DNA of 64,000 nt from Bacillota bacterium (lineage in GTDB: Bacteria > Bacillota > Negativicutes > Sporomusales > Sporomusaceae), in NCBI GenBank assembly GCA_023388195.1, contig JAEWGR010000190.1:1-64000 (forward strand), in the 5' to 3' direction. Within the stretch, counting starts at the first letter, position 1. The number at the start of each line of letters is the position of its first letter. Of this stretch, positions 15,056 to 23,480 are shown one piece after another. A program made the position numbers and the translations under genes. The notes beneath the pieces were generated by a model that saw nothing but the letters and a program-made list of their open reading frames with translations, did no database searches and was not told the origin of the DNA.

Positions 15056-16537
15056 CTATTTGTCAGCGCCATTTTCTAAATGGTCTGCTGGCTGCTTAAT
15101 TAATGTTTTTATCATATGCTCGAGGTCAACCCCGGAGACATTCCGCAGCATCTCCGGTGCCGTTGCCATCAAGGAAGTGACATATTTACTAACCTGTACA
15201 GCCCCATTGCCTTCGCCTGTATCGACAATCGTAAGTTTATCAATTGATTTAAGTGGTTCGGCTATTTTGCCGGCCAGCTCAGGCAGCATTTTAACAACTA
15301 TATCTAGCACGGCGGCTTCGCCAAATTTCTCGAAGGCTTCAGCTAACTTTTCTTTGGCTTCTGCTTCTGCCAAGCCTTTTAAACGCACAATATCGGCTTC
15401 GGCGGTGCCTTTGGCCCGTTCGGCATCGGCAATAGCCAGGCCCTCAAGGCGTTTTTGCTCGGCATTTGCTTTGGCTTCGGCCTCTATGCGATACTGGACT
15501 GCATCCGCTTCCCGCATTTGTCGCGCTTTGGCCGCTTCTGCCGCTTGCTCGACCGAATAGCGGTCAGCATCGGCCTTCTTTTTTACGTCTGCGTCAAATT
15601 GTTTTTCCCGGCGCAAAATTTCTTTATCCTGTATGTCTATTTCCCGCTCTTTGCGAACAAGCTCAATCTTCATCTGCTCCTGGGTGACCATCTGTTCAGA
15701 ACGGGCTTTCTGAATGTTATAGGCTTGGTCGGCTTCGGCTTTAGCCGTATCCTGTTCCCGCTTAAAGGCGGCTATTTTTAGCTCTTTTTCTTTAGTTGCC
15801 TCGGCAACATTGGTGTCACGCAATAATTCGGCCTTTTGTCCTTCTTCGTCGGCCAGGGCTTTTTTTATGCGGGCATCCCTCACCGCTTCGGCCTCCGCAA
15901 TCTCGGCATCTCTTTTTACTGCGGCGATCCGGGGTTTTCCCAGGGCATCGAGATATCCCTGCTTATCGCGCACATCTTTTATCGTAAAAGATACAATCTG
16001 CAGGCCCATCTTTTTTAAGTCTTTTGCGGCTACGCCCTGTACTTCCTGCGCAAATCTATCCCGGTTTCGATATACCTCTTCGACTGTCATAGTTCCCAAA
16101 ATAGCTCGCAAATGGCCTTCCAGGACTTCCTGGGCTTCCCCTTGAATGGCCTCCGTCGGTTTGCCCATGAACTGCTCGGCGGCAGTTGCCACATCTTCAA
16201 TAGAACTGCCTACTTTGATGATTGCCACCCCGTCGGCCATAACCGGAACCCCTTGCTCGGTATAGACTTCGGGCGAAGAGACATCCAGCTTGTGAGAAAG
16301 GAGAGAAAGATTGTCTGCCTGTTGAAAAATTGGCAGAATAAATGCGCCGCCGCCCCGGACAATTTTGATTTTGCGTCCTGATTCATCCGTAAGCGCGTCT
16401 TCACCCATCAAAAAAGATCCGGTTACAATCATTGCTTCATCAGGTCCGACGGTTCGATACCTGGCCCAAAAGGCCAAACCTAAAACAATAATAACCACTA
16501 AAACAATGGCCGGAATAGTAAAGTAGTCCATAATCAT
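15056..16537 (-). CDS. floT: Flotillin family protein (FloT/YuaG-like)
   Basis: 493 aa, first ATG 16537 with GGGAGG upstream. N-terminal membrane hairpin (residues about 5-27), then a PHB/SPFH domain (about 28-200: RYRTVGPDEAMIVTGSF, GGGAFILPIFQQADNLSL, VEEVYRNRDRFAQEVQGVAAKDLKKMGLQIVSFTIKDV), then a long Ala/Glu-rich coiled coil (about 205-400, with many AEAxA repeats) and a C-terminal region ending DHLENGADK. Flotillins assemble membrane microdomains that organise signalling and secretion complexes. It is preceded by an NfeD-like gene with a 4-bp overlap, the standard NfeD-flotillin pair. Confidence 0.93.
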   Translation of the reverse strand: MIMDYFTIPAIVLVVIIVLGLAFWARYRTVGPDEAMIVTGSFLMGEDALTDESGRKIKIVRGGGAFILPIFQQADNLSLLSHKLDVSSPEVYTEQGVPVMADGVAIIKVGSSIEDVATAAEQFMGKPTEAIQGEAQEVLEGHLRAILGTMTVEEVYRNRDRFAQEVQGVAAKDLKKMGLQIVSFTIKDVRDKQGYLDALGKPRIAAVKRDAEIAEAEAVRDARIKKALADEEGQKAELLRDTNVAEATKEKELKIAAFKREQDTAKAEADQAYNIQKARSEQMVTQEQMKIELVRKEREIDIQDKEILRREKQFDADVKKKADADRYSVEQAAEAAKARQMREADAVQYRIEAEAKANAEQKRLEGLAIADAERAKGTAEADIVRLKGLAEAEAKEKLAEAFEKFGEAAVLDIVVKMLPELAGKIAEPLKSIDKLTIVDTGEGNGAVQVSKYVTSLMATAPEMLRNVSGVDLEHMIKTLIKQPADHLENGADK

Positions 16538-17081
16538 TTTGATCCTCCCTCATGTTGTTCCTGATAATTAGACACATACAAAATTCTATCTTTCACATCA
16601 GTAACTACAACTTGTGTGCCGGCGGCAAGCGCTACGTTGTCATTGCTTACTGCAATTTGATTGGTATTGCCCGCACCAATTCTTATCAGCACTTCACCGT
16701 ACCCGCTGGCAGGTAGAGGCACGACTACTTCTCCGTTTTGCCGATAAGCTGTTTGATAAAAAAACCGGATGAATTTTCGCAGGTTCTCATCGGTTTAACA
16801 TAGAGGAAATAAATGAAGGCACTCAGCCCTGTTGCTGTTAGCAGCGATAATACGGAAATCTCGGCTGCTGTCAATTCGGTGTGGTTTGTCAGCACCATGC
16901 CGGTACCGCCAAAGATTGTCATTCCCCCTACGATAACTATGGGCTGCAGCCATGCTAAATGATCCAGTGAGAATGCCGGAAAGAGGTTATCAAAGAGGCT
17001 GCCTGCAATATCTGCAAATAAAACCGTCGCAATCGAAAAAATTACGCCGAAGATCAGACATCCCCAGTAAAACTCCTGCAT
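16534..17081 (-). pseudogene. NfeD-like membrane protein, reading frame broken at a T7 run
   Basis: The N-terminal part (ATG 17081, after GGAAGGAG) has three membrane segments: YWGCLIFGVIFSIATVLFA, PIVIVGGMTIFGGTGMV and ISVLSLLTATGLSAFIYFLYV. It then runs to a stop at 16725. The C-terminal OB-fold of NfeD proteins (GEVVVPLPASGYGEVLIRI ... VALAAGTQVVVTDVKDRILYVSNY) follows in another frame. The two frames join at a homopolymer (A7 on plus at about 16758-16764); one extra T would give the uninterrupted family-like protein of about 182 aa. Either a sequencing error, a true frameshift, slippage-based phase variation or programmed frameshifting. The gene ends inside the flotillin start. Confidence 0.75.
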
Positions 17082-17321
17082 ACACTCCTTCCTTTCCCGG
17101 TAAGTTTCGGCAGAATATAACAAACGTTTCAGGTATATCTTCTAGTTCTGCCGGAATATTGCATATTCCTCCCGGTATTTGTTAAATTTAATGATTTTTT
17201 CCAGAGGGGTACACGTATTGTCTGCCAAACTGCCTGTGACCGGCAGCTGCAGGCGAGCCGGAGAAATTTAGATGGCAAGGAACTTTTTCCTACTTTTTTG
17301 CAAAAATTTTCATATACCCTC

Positions 17322-17403
17322 TTGACGTTCAGTAAAAGTTATAGGATAATAACAATCAAAAGATAATAATTATCGATTCGTTCTTAAACGTGATAATTAT
17401 TAA
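17322..17403 (+). promoter_or_regulatory. ahpC promoter with PerR/Fur-type box
   Basis: TTGACG (17322-17327), 17 bp, GATAAT (17345-17350). Just downstream is GATAAT-A-ATTATC (17362-17374), a perfect 6-1-6 match to the core of PerR/Fur boxes, and a second related site TGATAATTATTA at 17391-17402. Repression by PerR relieved by peroxide is the likely logic. Confidence 0.65.
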
Positions 17404-17423
17404 ATAGCAGGAGGGAATTCATT

Positions 17424-17987
17424 ATGTCATTAATTGGAACTGAAGTAAAACCATTTACAGCCCAGGCTTATCACAATGGGAAGTTTGTTGAGGTTACAGA
17501 AGCGAATCTCAAAGGCAAATGGAGTGTAGTATGCTTCTATCCGGCAGATTTCACGTTTGTGTGCCCGACCGAGCTGGAAGATTTGCAAAATCATTACGCT
17601 GCTTTACAGGAATTGGGTGTGGAAGTATACTCTGTTTCTACCGATACTCATTTCACCCATAAAGCCTGGCATGACAGTTCGGAAGCCATCGGCAAAATTA
17701 CTTATATCATGATTGGTGATCCTTCACATATTGTATCAAGAAATTTTGAAGTACTGATCGAAGATAAGGGGCTTGCTGACCGCGGGACCTTCATCATTGA
17801 TCCGGATGGTATTGTCCAGGCAGTTGAAATCAACGCCGGCGGCATCGGCCGTGATGCAAGCACGCTGCTGAACAAAATTAAAGCAGCCCAATATATCCGG
17901 AAAAACCCGAACGAGGTTTGCCCAGCCCGATGGCGGGAAGGGTCTGCCACCCTGAAACCCAGTCTGGATCTGGTAGGAAAGATCTAA
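17424..17987 (+). CDS. ahpC: Alkyl hydroperoxide reductase subunit C (2-Cys peroxiredoxin)
   Basis: 187 aa. Peroxidatic Cys47 in FVCPTELEDL and resolving Cys166 in VCPARW are both present, with the AhpC/Prx1 fold (FYPADFTF, VYSVSTDTHFTHKAWHD). It reduces H2O2, alkyl peroxides and peroxynitrite. The partner ahpF follows after 13 bp. Length is the family norm. Strong ribosome site (AGGAGG). Confidence 0.96.
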   Translation: MSLIGTEVKPFTAQAYHNGKFVEVTEANLKGKWSVVCFYPADFTFVCPTELEDLQNHYAALQELGVEVYSVSTDTHFTHKAWHDSSEAIGKITYIMIGDPSHIVSRNFEVLIEDKGLADRGTFIIDPDGIVQAVEINAGGIGRDASTLLNKIKAAQYIRKNPNEVCPARWREGSATLKPSLDLVGKI

Positions 17988-18000
17988 AGAGGTGGGTTCA

Positions 18001-19530
18001 ATGTCGCTGGATCCGAATATCAAGGAACAATTGTCGCAGTATCTTCAACTGATGGCAGGCAACGTACATATTAAAGTAAGTGCAGGCAGTGACAAGGTAT
18101 CTGGTGACATGCTTGCCCTGGTAGATGAGATCAGTTCTATGACGCCAAGGATCTCCGTTATGAAAACCGAGCTGCCAAGAACGCCTAGCTTCCTTATCCA
18201 GCGTGAGGGGGAAGAAGGTGGAATAACATTTGCCGGCATTCCTTTGGGCCATGAATTTAACTCGTTAGTGCTCGCATTGCTGCAGGTCAGCGGCCGGGCA
18301 CCTAAGGTTGAACAGAAGGTAGTCGATCAGATTAAAGCCATTAAGGGGACGCATTATTTTGAATCCTATATCAGCTTAACCTGCCATAATTGCCCGGAGG
18401 TCGTTCAGGCTCTTAATCTTATGAGTGTTCTTAATCCGGCGATTACTCATACTATGATAGATGGTGCTGTATTTCAGGATGAAGTCCGGGCTAAAGAGAT
18501 TATGGCCGTGCCGGTCGTTTATCGAAACGGTGAGTTTTTTGGCAGTGGCCGCATGGAAGTCGAGGAAATACTGGCTAAACTCGGCAAGGAGCCTGACGGT
18601 TCCGAACTGGCAGCAAAAGAGCCCTTTGATATTCTGGTTGTGGGCGGCGGCCCGGCAGGGGTCAGTGCAGCCATTTATGCGGCCAGGAAGGGAATTCGTA
18701 CCGGGATTGTTGCCGAACGGTTTGGCGGCCAGGTTAAAGACACACTGGGAATTGAGAATTTCATTAGTATAAAATACACGGAAGGCCCAACACTGGCGGC
18801 AAATCTTGAGGAACACATGAAGGAATACCGGATTGATGTGATGAAGCGGCAGCGCGGCCGCCAACTGGCGAGGAAAAAACTCGTTGAAATTGAACTGGAA
18901 AATGGTGCGGTGTTAAAGAGTAAAGCGGTTATTCTTGCCACCGGTGCCCGTTGGCGTACGATTGGTGTACCGGGAGAAACCGAGTTTAAGAATAAAGGAG
19001 TGGCCTACTGCCCCCATTGTGACGGTCCCTTGTTTAAGGGAAAACGTGTGGCCGTAATTGGCGGCGGCAATTCGGGGATAGAAGCGGCGATTGATTTGGC
19101 CGGTATTGTGGAGCATGTGACGGTACTTGAATTTACGCCGGAATTGAAAGCCGATACCGTCTTGCAGCAGCGTCTGTACAGTTTGCCGAATGTAACGGTT
19201 TTAAAAAATGTGCAGACCCGGGAAATTACCGGTGGGGATAAGGTCGAGGGCCTATCTTACACAGACCGTCGCAGCGGAGAACACCATCACCTGCAACTGC
19301 AGGGGGTTTTTATCCTGGTCGGCCTTATTCCGAATACCGATTGGCTGCAGGATACGATAGCATGCAACCGTTTTGGCGAGATTATTACAGATCGCCACGG
19401 GGCGACCAGTGTGGCGGGGGTGTTTGCCGCCGGTGACTGCACAGACAGTCCTTATAAACAGATTGTTATTGCTATGGGCTCTGGTGCCAATGCGGCACTG
19501 GGAGCATTCGACTATCTAATACGGAACTGA
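18001..19530 (+). CDS. ahpF: Alkyl hydroperoxide reductase subunit F (NADH:peroxiredoxin reductase)
   Basis: 509 aa from ATG 18001 (an in-frame GTG lies nine bases earlier inside the ribosome site). N-terminal tandem thioredoxin-like domain with the CHNC redox pair (about residue 127), then a thioredoxin reductase module: FAD loop DILVVGGGPAGVSAAIYAARKG, active site CPHC in AYCPHCDGPLF, NAD loop VAVIGGGNSGIEAAIDLAG and the FAD-binding end GVFAAGDCTDSPYKQIVIAMGSG. It passes electrons from NADH to AhpC. Ends at a terminator at 19538. Confidence 0.96.
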   Translation: MSLDPNIKEQLSQYLQLMAGNVHIKVSAGSDKVSGDMLALVDEISSMTPRISVMKTELPRTPSFLIQREGEEGGITFAGIPLGHEFNSLVLALLQVSGRAPKVEQKVVDQIKAIKGTHYFESYISLTCHNCPEVVQALNLMSVLNPAITHTMIDGAVFQDEVRAKEIMAVPVVYRNGEFFGSGRMEVEEILAKLGKEPDGSELAAKEPFDILVVGGGPAGVSAAIYAARKGIRTGIVAERFGGQVKDTLGIENFISIKYTEGPTLAANLEEHMKEYRIDVMKRQRGRQLARKKLVEIELENGAVLKSKAVILATGARWRTIGVPGETEFKNKGVAYCPHCDGPLFKGKRVAVIGGGNSGIEAAIDLAGIVEHVTVLEFTPELKADTVLQQRLYSLPNVTVLKNVQTREITGGDKVEGLSYTDRRSGEHHHLQLQGVFILVGLIPNTDWLQDTIACNRFGEIITDRHGATSVAGVFAAGDCTDSPYKQIVIAMGSGANAALGAFDYLIRN

Positions 19531-19537
19531 GTTTCGC

Positions 19538-19571
19538 GACGCAAAGGCAGGACGCTTTTGCGTCTTTTTTT
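19538..19571 (+). terminator. Intrinsic terminator after ahpF
   Basis: GACGCAAA / TTTGCGTC stem followed by a run of seven T. Confidence 0.85.
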
Positions 19572-19986
19572 GTTCTGCCCGAGTTTATAATAAACGCGCC
19601 GGCGCCGCCTCGGATTTCGCAGTATGCGGAGCTTTTTTCACCTGCCTGCGCTATTTTTTATAACTATGCGTAACACATAATGGATTCTGATGTTAGCCGG
19701 AACATAATACTGGCCCTCCTGGCAAAAAATAAAAATGTAGCTTTATTTACAGATTTAATTTTTTGAATTTATTATTATATTAATAGATAGTTAAAAATTT
19801 TGCAGGATATTATCATTTTGTGTCAAAAAATAAGTTTGAAGTTTATCAAATTAAGTCTGTTTCAAACCCGGATTATCCATGCTGGAACGATATATGCGGG
19901 CTATTTCTGCTGAAGCTGCTGACGTAGCTGTCTGTTTCAGCTGGTTGCCGCCGCATCTATATAGCGAAGAATGGAGGGGAATTTCT
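19572..19986. promoter_or_regulatory. AT-rich leader of the Crp/Fnr gene with an FNR/CRP-like palindrome
   Basis: TTTGA-AGTTTA-TCAAA at 19835-19850 is a perfect 5-6-5 repeat of the TTGAnnnnnnTCAA type bound by Crp/Fnr proteins, about 135 bp before the start of a Crp/Fnr gene; autoregulation is plausible. No gene otherwise seen in the stretch. Confidence 0.5.
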
Positions 19987-20682
19987 ATGCTAATAAATCC
20001 AACTCAGGATTTTTGTTCTCCTTGGATTAGCGAACAAAATCTTATTTGGGAAACAGCATTAGATCTTGGTCAGCAGAATTACTATCAAAAGGGCAGTACT
20101 GTGCTTGGCTATGGCCAGCCTGTGGATCATTTATATTATCTGCATGCCGGCCAGATCAAGTTTTCCAAGATTAATAAAAACGGCGATGAGAAAATTGTCT
20201 GGTACATTGATAAAGGGAATATTTTTGGCGCTGCGCCTTTTTTTGACAGGCGGCCGATCACGAATATGTGCCATACACTTACGGCTATCGAAGATTGTGA
20301 GATATATACTTTTTCGCGTTCCTGCTTTAATAATGAGATTGTGGCTAAGCACCCTGAGCTGGTGTCCAACCTGATACAAAGCATGGCGTATAAGATCTTT
20401 CTGGGCGTGAACCGGGGTGGTGATTTAGCCTCTCTGCCCAGCAGGATATGCAAAGTATTGCTGTATATATTGAAGCGGGAAGGCAGCAGCACCCTGGAAT
20501 TGCCAAAAGCCTGCTCCAAAGGAATTTCCCAGCAGGAGCTGGCTTTTATTCTTGGCGTCCACCGGGTTACACTGAATAATGCTATTGGCGAACTGAAGCG
20601 GGAGCGGGTTATTGGCCATATCAGCAAGCGGAAGTTGATTGTAACTAATGTTGCGCGGTTATTGGAATATGCCAAAAACTAA
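19987..20682 (+). CDS. Crp/Fnr family transcriptional regulator
   Basis: 231 aa from ATG 19987, where GGAGG lies nine bases upstream; the frame is open earlier (19879) without a site. Cyclic-nucleotide-binding-like beta roll at about 25-140 (GSTVLGYGQPVDHLYYLHAGQIKFSKINKNGDEKIVWYIDKGNIFG) and a Crp-type winged helix at about 165-225 (GISQQELAFILGVHRVTLNNAIGELKRERVI). No N-terminal Cys cluster for an FNR-type 4Fe-4S centre, so the ligand is unknown; some relatives (CprK) bind aromatics. It is directly upstream of, and likely regulates, the aconitase X operon at 20.9 kb (inference). Confidence 0.88.
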   Translation: MLINPTQDFCSPWISEQNLIWETALDLGQQNYYQKGSTVLGYGQPVDHLYYLHAGQIKFSKINKNGDEKIVWYIDKGNIFGAAPFFDRRPITNMCHTLTAIEDCEIYTFSRSCFNNEIVAKHPELVSNLIQSMAYKIFLGVNRGGDLASLPSRICKVLLYILKREGSSTLELPKACSKGISQQELAFILGVHRVTLNNAIGELKRERVIGHISKRKLIVTNVARLLEYAKN

Positions 20683-20716
20683 AATAGATTAGTCGCCGGA
20701 AACCGGAAAATCGCAA

Positions 20717-20749
20717 GCTGGCTGTTATTACAGCCGGCCTTTTTCTTTT
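20717..20749 (+). terminator. Intrinsic terminator
   Basis: GCTGGCTG / CAGCCGGC stem, loop TTATTA, followed by CTTTTTCTTTT. Separates the regulator gene from the aconitase X operon. Confidence 0.8.
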
Positions 20750-20922
20750 GTCAGAACGCCAATTTCTAAAAAACTATAATTTTGACAATTGTAGCAATGT
20801 TTGCTGAATTAATTTTGTAAATTCATTATGCTATAGACAAATAAGCCGGGTGAGGATCAACAACCGGCCCAAAATACTAACTGCTCAAACAAATGATGCG
20901 GCAAAAGAAAGAGGGTATGTAG

Positions 20923-22209
20923 ATGAGTGAAATCAGTAAAACAGCAACGACGCAGACTGTGTGCAGGGGTATAGGCTCAGTGCAGGCGGCAGAAGCCGAT
21001 ATCTGTGTTGTTGGTGCCGGTATTTCCGGTATTTCGGCAGCACTGGAGGCAGCGCGCCTGGGGTGTAAAGTTGTGCTTGTCGACAGTTTGCCGGCCCTGG
21101 GCGGGCAAATTGTCAATTCGAAAATTGGTCTTTTCTGCGGCCTGTTATCCAATCCGCCGGCGAAAACTCAATTGACCCACGGGATTGCCGACGACATGCT
21201 CCGTGATTTAGGGGCAGCAGGGGCGCTGCATTATCTTCAGGAAGGGCTGGGCTCCATTATTTATGACGACCTGGCACTTTCCCGCTGGATTGAAAAAGAG
21301 GTACAGGCGGCAGGCATTACCGTTATTTTGGGGGCTGTTATACGCAGTGTGGCCCGGGACGGCCGGCGCATAGGGTCAGTCGATTTTTCCACCCGGTATG
21401 GTGATGTCCGGGTTAGTGCGAACGGTTTTGTGGATGCCACCGGGGATGCGGCGCTTACCTGGCAGGCCGGTCTGCCTTGCCGGGTGCCGGCAGCAGGCTT
21501 TGTATATGGTTCGCATATGGTTATCATTGACGGGATTAATATTGCCAGCCAGCCAACCCGGGAAGAGTTTGTGGCTGCACAAAAAAGCCGGGCTAAGGAA
21601 TATGGGTTGACACGTACGGACGGCCTTATTTTTACTTTTCCGGAAAAGGAAATGGCGTTTGTCAATATGTCGCATGTTGAGACACCGCTTGAACCGCTGG
21701 CTGCTTCAGCCAAAGCGCTGGAAGGAAAAGATCAGATTGATGCGGCTGTTGAGTTTATGCGCAAAGAATTTCCCCAGGCCTTTGGCAGGGCCCGTATCCG
21801 CTCCTATGGCTTGCCGGGCATCCGCCAGACCCGCTGGATTGTGGGCCGGCAGCAATTGACCGGAGATGACGTGCGGGCCGGTACCCGGTTTGCCGATGCC
21901 ATTGGCCGGACGGCATGGCCCATGGAACTGCATGCCAAGTCAGAGGGCTACAGCTGGCAGGTATTCCCGGCCGACCATGTCCATTACATTCCCTTTGGCA
22001 GCCTGACGCCGCCTGATGTTGACAATCTGGTGGCAGCCGGCCGGTGCATTGATGCCGATATGGACGCCCTCTCCAGTGTACGCGTGCATGGGCCGTGTAT
22101 TGCCACCGGGGCAGCGGCAGCACACGCGCTGCAGCTGGCCGGGACGGGCAGCGTGCATGAGATTGATATGAGTGCCCTGCAGGAGCGGCTAAAAGATAAT
22201 CTGCAATAG
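20923..22209 (+). CDS. FAD-dependent oxidoreductase (FAD_oxidored / fumarate-reductase-like)
   Basis: 428 aa. Dinucleotide-binding loop ADICVVGAGISGISAALEAARLG at about residues 25-47, followed by ALGGQIVNSKIGLFCGLL; NGFVDATGDAALTWQAG and the C-terminal FAD contact DNLVAAGRCIDADMDALSSVRVHGPCIATGAAAAHA fit the PF12831 family. These enzymes oxidise or reduce small organic acids or act as thiol-type oxidoreductases; the precise reaction is not visible. First gene of a seven-gene set with tight spacing (next gene 44 bp away), so it presumably prepares or consumes the same substrate as aconitase X. A promoter was not pinned down. Confidence 0.85.
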   Translation: MSEISKTATTQTVCRGIGSVQAAEADICVVGAGISGISAALEAARLGCKVVLVDSLPALGGQIVNSKIGLFCGLLSNPPAKTQLTHGIADDMLRDLGAAGALHYLQEGLGSIIYDDLALSRWIEKEVQAAGITVILGAVIRSVARDGRRIGSVDFSTRYGDVRVSANGFVDATGDAALTWQAGLPCRVPAAGFVYGSHMVIIDGINIASQPTREEFVAAQKSRAKEYGLTRTDGLIFTFPEKEMAFVNMSHVETPLEPLAASAKALEGKDQIDAAVEFMRKEFPQAFGRARIRSYGLPGIRQTRWIVGRQQLTGDDVRAGTRFADAIGRTAWPMELHAKSEGYSWQVFPADHVHYIPFGSLTPPDVDNLVAAGRCIDADMDALSSVRVHGPCIATGAAAAHALQLAGTGSVHEIDMSALQERLKDNLQ

Positions 22210-22253
22210 AAGCCGCTATAGAGAAATACTGAAATGGATAAAGGGGTGTGGCT

Positions 22254-23441
22254 ATGAGCGTACAACAGTATGGATTGGCAACAAAGACGGCGGTGTTATC
22301 GCTGGCGGCTTTGCTATATACCACCAAGATGGCCGGGCCGGCGCTGGGCGCGATAAAGCAGGCAATGCCGGGAGTAAGTCCCATCATGATCCAACAATTT
22401 CTTACCATCCCGCCGATGATGATGATTGTCGGCTCGCTGGTTACGGCGCGCCTGCAAAAGATGATTCCCAAAAAGCAGATTTTGTACATTGGCATGCTGC
22501 TGCAGATTGTGTTCGGCATTATGCCTGCAATTTATCATGACATCTACTTCATGCTGGGCACGCGGGTGCTGTTTGGTTTAGGTTTCGGCATGACCTTCCC
22601 GCTGGTTTCCTCTTTTATTGCCGATTTGTTTGACGGCAGTGAGCGGGACACGATGATGGGGTATAAAAGTGCGGCCGGCGCGGCAGCCGGCGTAGTTTTT
22701 CAGATGCTGGGCGGATATCTGGCCGCCATTAGCTGGCAGTATAACTTTCTGGGACTGCTTATTCTGATCCCTGTCTATTTGCTGGTTCTGTTTAAGGTGC
22801 CTGAGCCGGAAGTCAAGGCGGCACCGGTGGCTGCTACCGGCAGCAGCTTCGGCGGTTTGACGCGAACCACCTGGTTCATCTATGCCTTTAATATGGTGTT
22901 TAATATTTTGCAGTACTCCTTTGTAACCAATATAGCCCTGGTAATGGCGGCTGAGAAAGTCGGCGGGCCGGCGGAAGCGGGTACGGTGCTGACCGTGTTT
23001 ACCGGCGCGGCCTTTGTTGCCGGTATACTTTATGGGAAGATAACCCGGCTGTTTAAGGAATATACACTGGCGCTGGCTTTTGGTTTTCTGGCTGCAGCCT
23101 TTATGATTGTTGTCCACTATAATACCTATGTAATGTTTATGGTTGGTGCCGCGCTGTATGGCCTGGGGTTTGGCCTGTATAACCCGGAAATTACCATTAG
23201 AACTATTAAGAGTGTCCATAAGTCAGCAGCAACTCTGGCGATGTCGTTTTTTGTCTGCTCCATGGGTATTGGCCAATTTGGCTCGCCTTTCCTGGTGTTT
23301 ATTGCCAAGGTACTTGGCTTACAGGGTTCCAAAGCCACCTGGATGGTGGTGGCGCCTACCTGTCTGGTGCTTTGTGTACTCATGATATTGTTGAACCTGT
23401 TTGCAAAGAATAAAAACTCGGCAGACAACGCAAATGCTTAG
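22254..23441 (+). CDS. MFS transporter
   Basis: 395 aa from ATG 22254. Twelve-helix major facilitator pattern: an N-terminal bundle with GSLVTARLQKMIPKKQILYIG (the helix 2-3 loop), RVLFGLGFGMTFPLVSSFIADLF and a C-terminal bundle with ILYGKITRLFKEYTLALAFGF. Substrate not known; position in the operon implies the operon's organic acid or amino acid. A second, distinct MFS gene (25194) lies in the same operon, suggesting two substrates or an uptake/efflux pair. Confidence 0.85.
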   Translation: MSVQQYGLATKTAVLSLAALLYTTKMAGPALGAIKQAMPGVSPIMIQQFLTIPPMMMIVGSLVTARLQKMIPKKQILYIGMLLQIVFGIMPAIYHDIYFMLGTRVLFGLGFGMTFPLVSSFIADLFDGSERDTMMGYKSAAGAAAGVVFQMLGGYLAAISWQYNFLGLLILIPVYLLVLFKVPEPEVKAAPVAATGSSFGGLTRTTWFIYAFNMVFNILQYSFVTNIALVMAAEKVGGPAEAGTVLTVFTGAAFVAGILYGKITRLFKEYTLALAFGFLAAAFMIVVHYNTYVMFMVGAALYGLGFGLYNPEITIRTIKSVHKSAATLAMSFFVCSMGIGQFGSPFLVFIAKVLGLQGSKATWMVVAPTCLVLCVLMILLNLFAKNKNSADNANA

Positions 23442-23480
23442 TAATGGCTGTTTCAGACTGTAGAAGAAAGGGGAAAGACA

